Source: Methylobacteriaceae bacterium | Lineage (GTDB): Bacteria > Pseudomonadota > Alphaproteobacteria > Rhizobiales > Beijerinckiaceae | Direction: 5' to 3' | DNA length: 64,000 nt | Assembly: GCA_020638195.1 (NCBI GenBank) | Contig: JACKJC010000001.1 | Span: forward strand, 1,043,001 to 1,107,000 | Shown: positions 59,659 to 64,000 of the stretch, piece by piece | How positions within the stretch are numbered: the stretch's first letter is position 1 | Layout: each line of letters begins with the position of its first letter | Notes under the pieces: model-generated | The model's input: only the letters and a program-made list of their open reading frames with translations | What the model was told of the DNA's origin: nothing | Databases searched by the model: none | Program-made: the position numbers and the translations under genes

Positions 59659-60322
59659 ATTTGAGGCCCTTCGCCGCGAGCGCCTCGCGCATCTTGTAGA
59701 GATCGAGGCCGAGAACGCCGGCGTTCAGCTTCTCGCGCTTCTCGTCCTCGTTGGCGATGCGCGCCTGCGCTTTCTTGAGAACCTCGGCGGCCTCCTCGCG
59801 CTTGACCACGCACACGCCGTCGTCGTCGGCCACCATGATGTCGCCGGGATTGATGATCGCGCCGGCGCAGACGATCGGGATGTTCACATCGCCGAGCGTC
59901 TCCTTGACAGTCCCTTGCGCGCAAATGGCCTTGGACCAGACCGGGAATTTCATCTCGGCGAGATCGGCAATGTCGCGCACGCCCGCGTCGATGATCAGGC
60001 CAACGCCGCCGCGCGCCATCACCGAGCCCGCCAGCAGGTCGCCGAAATAGCCGGCGTCGGACGGCGAGAAGGGCGAGACGACCATCACGTCGCCCTTCTG
60101 CATCTGCTCGACCGCGACATGGATCATCCAATTGTCGGCGGGCGGCACGGAAACGGTGACGGCGGAGGCCGCGATCTTCGCGCCGCGGAAAATCGGCCGC
60201 ATGTAGGAGGCGAGCAGGCCGACGCGGCCCTGCGCCTCGTGCACGGTGGCGACGCCGCATTCGGCGAGGCCGGCGATGACGGCAGGGTCGGCGCGGTCGA
60301 TCTTGGTGCGGACGATAGGCAT
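59651..60322 (-). CDS. 4-carboxy-4-hydroxy-2-oxoadipate / HMG aldolase
   Basis: This 223-residue RraA-like aldolase contains VATVHEAQGRVGLL, GDLLAGSVMARGGVGLIIDAGVRD (metal and substrate loops) and GDIMVADDDGVCVV. It cleaves the aldol product of the same pathway to pyruvate and oxaloacetate (GalC/LigK reaction). First gene of the minus-strand pair with galD; the ATG giving MPIVRTKIDR is used, the upstream open frame being repetitive noise. Divergent from the LysR gene. Confidence 0.9.
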   Translation of the reverse strand: MPIVRTKIDRADPAVIAGLAECGVATVHEAQGRVGLLASYMRPIFRGAKIAASAVTVSVPPADNWMIHVAVEQMQKGDVMVVSPFSPSDAGYFGDLLAGSVMARGGVGLIIDAGVRDIADLAEMKFPVWSKAICAQGTVKETLGDVNIPIVCAGAIINPGDIMVADDDGVCVVKREEAAEVLKKAQARIANEDEKREKLNAGVLGLDLYKMREALAAKGLKYV

Positions 60323-60426
60323 GGCGTTCCTCTCCCGTTCGGGCGCTCTGCCCGCAGTTTGAAGCTTGTTTCCGGCCATTATCCGGCGGCCAGGAGGGCC
60401 GGCCATTTCAAACTCTCCGCAAGAGC

Positions 60427-60441
60427 ATAAGTTCTGGCTAT
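60427..60441 (+). promoter_or_regulatory. Candidate LysR-binding site
   Basis: ATAAG-TTCTGG-CTAT is an imperfect dyad with the T-N11-A spacing of LysR sites, 27 bp before the LysR ATG and in the divergent gap shared with the aldolase gene. Weak on its own; supported by position. Confidence 0.4.
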
Positions 60442-60467
60442 AGTGGGTGCGGGAGGAAGGCCCCGGA

Positions 60468-61760
60468 ATGGCCGAGAGCGACAAGTCCGACATACCGAAC
60501 CTGCGCCATTTGCGCGCCGTATGCATGGTCGCCGAGACGCGCAGCGTCAGCCGCGCGGCCGAGCGCATTCACCTGTCGCAACCCGCCATTACCCAGGCGA
60601 TCGACAAGCTGGAGGCCCGCCTCGGCGCGCCCCTGTTCGAGCACGGGCCAGAGGGCATGGCCGCCACGTCCGCCGGCAAGCTCTTTTGCGCCCGCGCCGC
60701 CACGGCGCTCGACTTTCTGCGCGCGGGCGCCCGCGATATCGCGCGCGCCGCCGGGCGCGGCCGCACCGCGCCCGAACTCGACAGGCTGTTCACTGTCGCG
60801 CAATTGCGCGCGCTGATCGCGGTTTCCGCTGCTGGCAATTTCAGCATGGCGGCGCGCAATATCGGCCTGTCGCAGCCCTCTGTGCATCGCGCCGCCAAGG
60901 AGTTGGAACGGCTGGCCGGCCTGTCGCTGTTCGAGGCGGCGACCTACGGCATCGAACTCACGCAGCCCGCGCAATTCCTTGCGCAACAGGCGCGCCTCGC
61001 TTTTGTCGAGATCGAGCACGGCTTTGCGGAAGTCGCTGAAATGACGGGCGGCGATTCCGGGCGCCTCGTCGTCGGCGCCATGCCGCTTGCCCGCAGCCAT
61101 GTGCTGCCGGAGGCGATCGACCGGTTGATGAACGAGCGGCCCAACGTCCATGTGCGCGTGATCGACGGCCCCTATCGCGACATGCTGCATGGCCTGCGCA
61201 ATGGCGAAATCGACATGCTGATCGGCGCGCTGCGCGATCCCGCGCCGATCGACGACATCGAGCAGATCCCGCTGTTCGACGACAGGCTCGCCATCGTCGC
61301 GCGCGTAGGGCATCCGCTGTTTGCGCGCCAGAAGATCGCCGAGGCCGATCTCATGGCCTACCCCTGGGTCGTCTCGCCACCCGGCGCGCCGACGCGCGAC
61401 TATTTCGAATCCATGTTTCCGCCCGCCGCTCGCGAAAAATTGCCCGGCCTGATCGAGACGAGTTCGCTGATCGTCGTGCGCGGCGCGCTGTTGCGTTCGG
61501 ATCGGCTGACGCTGATCTCGCAGCACCAGATCGTCACCGAGCAGTCGCTCGGCTTGCTCGCGCCCCTGCCAGTGCCGACGCCCGGCAGCGCGCGCCGCAT
61601 CGGCCTCACGATCCGTCGAGGCTGGCGCCCGACCGCGACGCACGAACTGCTGATGGACAAGCTGCGGGACGCCTGCGCCGATCTCGACAGCGCGATCAGA
61701 GCTCCGGCCGCACGGACGAGGCGATCGCCCATTGCGCCAGCCAGTAGGCTGCAAGAATGA
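60468..61760 (+). CDS. LysR-type regulator with two N-terminal HTH domains
   Basis: This 430-residue protein is about 130 longer than usual. Residues 11-70 form a LysR HTH (SVSRAAERIHLSQPAITQAIDKLEARLG). A second one occupies about 108-168 (NFSMAARNIGLSQPSVHRAAKELERLAG). The co-inducer domain follows from about 196. It probably controls the divergent aldolase-tautomerase pair in response to an aromatic-pathway intermediate (inference). GGAGGAAGG stands seven bases before the ATG. Its last 20 codons overlap the end of the convergent lysoplasmalogenase gene. Confidence 0.9.
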   Translation: MAESDKSDIPNLRHLRAVCMVAETRSVSRAAERIHLSQPAITQAIDKLEARLGAPLFEHGPEGMAATSAGKLFCARAATALDFLRAGARDIARAAGRGRTAPELDRLFTVAQLRALIAVSAAGNFSMAARNIGLSQPSVHRAAKELERLAGLSLFEAATYGIELTQPAQFLAQQARLAFVEIEHGFAEVAEMTGGDSGRLVVGAMPLARSHVLPEAIDRLMNERPNVHVRVIDGPYRDMLHGLRNGEIDMLIGALRDPAPIDDIEQIPLFDDRLAIVARVGHPLFARQKIAEADLMAYPWVVSPPGAPTRDYFESMFPPAAREKLPGLIETSSLIVVRGALLRSDRLTLISQHQIVTEQSLGLLAPLPVPTPGSARRIGLTIRRGWRPTATHELLMDKLRDACADLDSAIRAPAARTRRSPIAPASRLQE

Positions 61761-62337
61761 AGACATGCGCGAATGCGATCGGCCCCATGAACTTGTCGAA
61801 GGCGAGCATCGTGTCCGAGAGAACAAAGAGCGCGGCCCCGAGCGCGGCGGTGCGCGCCGGCAGCGCCTTCTCGGGCTTGGCTTGCGTGGCGCGCGCCGCC
61901 GCGGCCGCCGCCATCGTCATCAGCGCCGCGACGTAGACGATCACGGGCGCACGCAGGTGTGTCGGCACGCTGCTCCACAGAAAGCCAAATGCGACCACCG
62001 TATAGACCGCGTAGCCGATGGAGGGAGCGAGCGCGAGGCCGCGCTTCAACCCGCCGGTAAAGGCATGGAGATAGGCGAGATGCGCGAGCAGAAACGCGGC
62101 GAGGCCCGGCAGGAAGCCTTGCTGCGGCCAGAGCAGGAACACGTCGCCCGTCAGCGAGGCGACAAGGCCGGCCAGAATGGCGCGGCTGTAGCCATCGCCG
62201 CCCTCGCGCCACGCGGCGTAGGTGATGATCAGGATAGTCGTCAACGCCTTTGAGATTGCCGCGACCATCCAGGGGCCGGTCTGGAATGCGACGATCGAGA
62301 CCGCGCCGCTGAGGGCGGCCGCCAGCGTGAGGATCAT
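61696..62337 (-). CDS. Lysoplasmalogenase-like membrane protein (YhhN family)
   Basis: This 213-residue protein has about seven helices. Family motifs are GDVFLLWPQQGFLPGLAAFLLAH and the C-terminal FVLSDTMLAFDKF. In animals YhhN proteins split vinyl-ether lysolipids; bacterial roles are unclear. It overlaps the LysR gene tail by 65 bp (convergent) and its ATG overlaps the CoA-transferase... the downstream neighbour's stop by four bases. Confidence 0.85.
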   Translation of the reverse strand: MILTLAAALSGAVSIVAFQTGPWMVAAISKALTTILIITYAAWREGGDGYSRAILAGLVASLTGDVFLLWPQQGFLPGLAAFLLAHLAYLHAFTGGLKRGLALAPSIGYAVYTVVAFGFLWSSVPTHLRAPVIVYVAALMTMAAAAAARATQAKPEKALPARTAALGAALFVLSDTMLAFDKFMGPIAFAHVFILAAYWLAQWAIASSVRPEL

Positions 62338-63500
62338 CCCATGATCGCCTTGATCTCGTCGTGCGAGAGCCCGGCGTCCTTCAGCACGGCGCGCGTATGT
62401 TCGCCGAGCGCGGCGGCGTGATTGCCGACGCGGGTTTGCGCTTCCGACATACGGAATGGAGGATTGAGCGCCTTGAACGAACCGCCGGCGTCGCTGACGT
62501 CTACCAGCGCGTCGCGGTGCGCGATCTGCTCATCGGCAAGCGCCTCCGCCACCGTGCGATAGGGAGAGCAGGCGACGTCGTGTTTTTCGAGCGCGGCGAT
62601 GCATTCGTCGCGCGTTAGCGTGCGCGACCAGTTTTCGAGTTCGCTCATGCATTCGTCCCAGTGCGCGCGACGCTGGGGATATTCGGCGAAGCGCGGATCG
62701 GTTATGAAATCCGCGCGGCCGGCGGCGGTGACGAAATTTCGGAACGCCTTTTCGGTGACGACGGCGACCATCACATAGCCGTTCTTCGTCTCCATCGGCC
62801 CGAACATCGGCCGCGAGGGCGGCTCGATCGGGAATTGCGACCATTGCAATTCGTTGAGCGTGAGGCTCAGCATGCTTTCCAGCATCGACACGTCGATATG
62901 CTGGCCGCGCCCTGTCTTCTCGCGCTGATAGAGCGCGGTCGTGATCGCGGAATAGGCGTAGACGCCGCTCACCACGTCGGCGTGGAATACGCCGCAGAAA
63001 TCCGGCCGCGTGCGGCCTTGCTGATAGGCGAGATGGGCAAGATCGTAGCCCGACGCCGCATGGATGACCGGCGCATAAGCCGGCCGTTCCGCCCAGGGCC
63101 CAGTCTGCCCGTAGCCCGACATGGAGCAGAAGACGAGTTTGGGATTGACCTTCGACAGTGTCTCGTAGTCGAGGCCGAGCCGCTTCATCACACCCGGCCG
63201 GAAATTCTCGACGATGATGTCGGCCTGTTCTGCGAGCCTGTGCACCGCAGCTATGGCGGCTGGCTTCTTCAGGTCGATCGACACGCTCTTTTTGCCCGCG
63301 TTCAGCTGGCCGAAGGCGGAGCTGGCACCGTTGCGCAGCGGCGGGCGCGCGCGCAGCACGTCGCCGTCGGGGCTTTCGATCTTGATCACCTCGGCGCCGA
63401 GATCCGAAAGCAGGCGCGCGCAATAGGGCCCCGCGATCGTCGTCGAGAAATCGAGAACCTTCAGTCCGCCGAGCGCCCTGCCGGATCGAGCCTTGCTCAT
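62334..63500 (-). CDS. Class III CoA-transferase (CaiB/BaiF family)
   Basis: This 388-residue enzyme moves CoA between carboxylic acids. It opens GGLKVLDFSTTIAGPYCARLL and has KKSVSIDLKKPAAIAAVHRL, NFRPGVMKRLGLDYE, and the catalytic Asp in GVFHADVVSGVYAYSAI. GGAGG stands just before the ATG giving MSKARSGRAL. It is upstream of the lysoplasmalogenase gene on one mRNA. Nearby aromatic and thiolase-fold genes suggest activation of an organic acid for catabolism (inference). Confidence 0.9.
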   Translation of the reverse strand: MSKARSGRALGGLKVLDFSTTIAGPYCARLLSDLGAEVIKIESPDGDVLRARPPLRNGASSAFGQLNAGKKSVSIDLKKPAAIAAVHRLAEQADIIVENFRPGVMKRLGLDYETLSKVNPKLVFCSMSGYGQTGPWAERPAYAPVIHAASGYDLAHLAYQQGRTRPDFCGVFHADVVSGVYAYSAITTALYQREKTGRGQHIDVSMLESMLSLTLNELQWSQFPIEPPSRPMFGPMETKNGYVMVAVVTEKAFRNFVTAAGRADFITDPRFAEYPQRRAHWDECMSELENWSRTLTRDECIAALEKHDVACSPYRTVAEALADEQIAHRDALVDVSDAGGSFKALNPPFRMSEAQTRVGNHAAALGEHTRAVLKDAGLSHDEIKAIMG

Positions 63501-63606
63501 CTGCGCCTCCCGCATGTCCATTGTGCGCCACCATGCATTGGCGGCGATGCTTCTTGGCCTTTAAGATCGCACGCAAGTTCGCGCCTGGGAAGAAACGGAC
63601 AACCGA

Positions 63607-64000
63607 ATGAGCATCAACAGGGCGGCCTGCATCGCCGGCATATACGAACATCCCACCCGGCACGCGCCCGACAAGTCGCTCGCCCAGCTCCATGCGGAAG
63701 TCGCGAAAGGCGCGCTGGAAGACGCAGGCCTGTCGAAGAATGACATTGACGGCTATTTCTGCGCGGGCGATGCGCCGGGCATGGGCCCGATCTCCATGGT
63801 CGATTATCTCGGCCTCAAGCCGCGCCATGTCGATTCCACCGATGTCGGCGGCTCGTCCTACCTGCTGCACGTCTCGCATGCCGCGCAGGCGATCGCCGCC
63901 GGCAAATGCGACGTCGCCCTGATCACGCTCGCCGGCAAGCCGCGTTCGGAAGGCATGGCGACCGGCACGGCGCCGCGTGTCGTGGCGCCCTCCGTGCCCG
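63607..64000 (+). CDS. Thiolase-superfamily protein (SCP-x/Ltp2-like), truncated by window end
   Basis: The first 131 residues are visible and the frame stays open to the last base. It begins MSINRAACIAGIYEHPTR and has GALEDAGLSKNDIDGYF, then STDVGGSSYLLHVSHAAQAIAAGKC, the region that holds the acyl-accepting Cys in thiolases. Here the aligned position is Gly. Such forms occur among steroid side-chain aldolases (Ltp2) and relatives working with a DUF35 partner. It is divergent from the CoA-transferase. Classical thiolase activity is unlikely. Confidence 0.8.
   Translation, partial: MSINRAACIAGIYEHPTRHAPDKSLAQLHAEVAKGALEDAGLSKNDIDGYFCAGDAPGMGPISMVDYLGLKPRHVDSTDVGGSSYLLHVSHAAQAIAAGKCDVALITLAGKPRSEGMATGTAPRVVAPSVP

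Noticed and set aside
1..64000. tRNA, rRNA, CRISPR, prophage or insertion-sequence genes
   Set aside because: No cloverleaf, spaced repeat array, integrase, transposase or phage structural motif was seen on either strand.

Overview
This 64 kb window is dense, high-GC, single-chromosome-type DNA that I read as an alphaproteobacterium of the order Hyphomicrobiales (Rhizobiales), probably one with methylotrophic ancestry (Beijerinckiaceae/Methylobacteriaceae-like). The reasons are the gene families (yejABEF, membrane-anchored class I cytochrome c, KdsB, CYP153 with its ferredoxin, DUF2182/DUF1326, DUF3775), an alphaproteobacterial-type LexA box, and a methanofuran/methylofuran-type gene pair next to a SoxYZ-like carrier. 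The taxonomic call is inference. I found no rRNA, tRNA, CRISPR array, prophage or insertion sequence.

Layout. 1-8.5 kb: the end of a degenerate GGDEF protein, then a tightly overlapping minus-strand operon yejA-yejB-yejE-yejF-deoB and a cytochrome c gene with its own terminator. 8.6-16.4 kb: kdsB-pheA, an MsbA-like exporter, DUF3775, a CDF transporter, an ABC-F protein and msrQ without msrP. 16.4-20.1 kb: a hydroxyacid dehydrogenase and a SoxYZ-like carrier diverge from an mfnB-folB fusion overlapping an MfnE-like kinase gene. 20.1-25.8 kb: CYP153 and its ferredoxin, ahcY with an operator-like palindrome, DUF2182/DUF1326 and a CbbY-like phosphatase. 25.9-39.8 kb: an ABC-2 exporter, pncB, an acyl-CoA dehydrogenase, rmuC under a LexA box, korAB, a Leu/Ile/Val-type binding protein, GST, an SSADH-like dehydrogenase and an HSL-type esterase.

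39.8-52.7 kb is the most unusual stretch. It opens with a well-formed small RNA gene (promoter, two anti-Shine-Dalgarno loops, terminator). It continues with a feruloyl-CoA-synthase-like ligase, two tandem-duplicated membrane acyltransferases, a sugar-type methyltransferase, a large protein with a C-terminal methyltransferase domain, a family 2 glycosyltransferase, a MarR regulator, a RecD-like helicase, and a GH8 glycanase fused to a degenerate GGDEF domain. I infer a surface-glycan or glycolipid modification locus. 52.7-64 kb holds yghU, a Na+/H+ antiporter, a hydrolase, a DEAD-box helicase, and aromatic ring-cleavage genes (4-oxalomesaconate tautomerase plus CHA/HMG aldolase) divergent from a LysR regulator with two DNA-binding domains. 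It ends with lysoplasmalogenase, a class III CoA-transferase and a truncated thiolase-fold protein lacking the nucleophilic cysteine.

Intergenic gaps carry three families of short palindromic repeats. These sit at gene ends and in two places create misleading upstream start codons.
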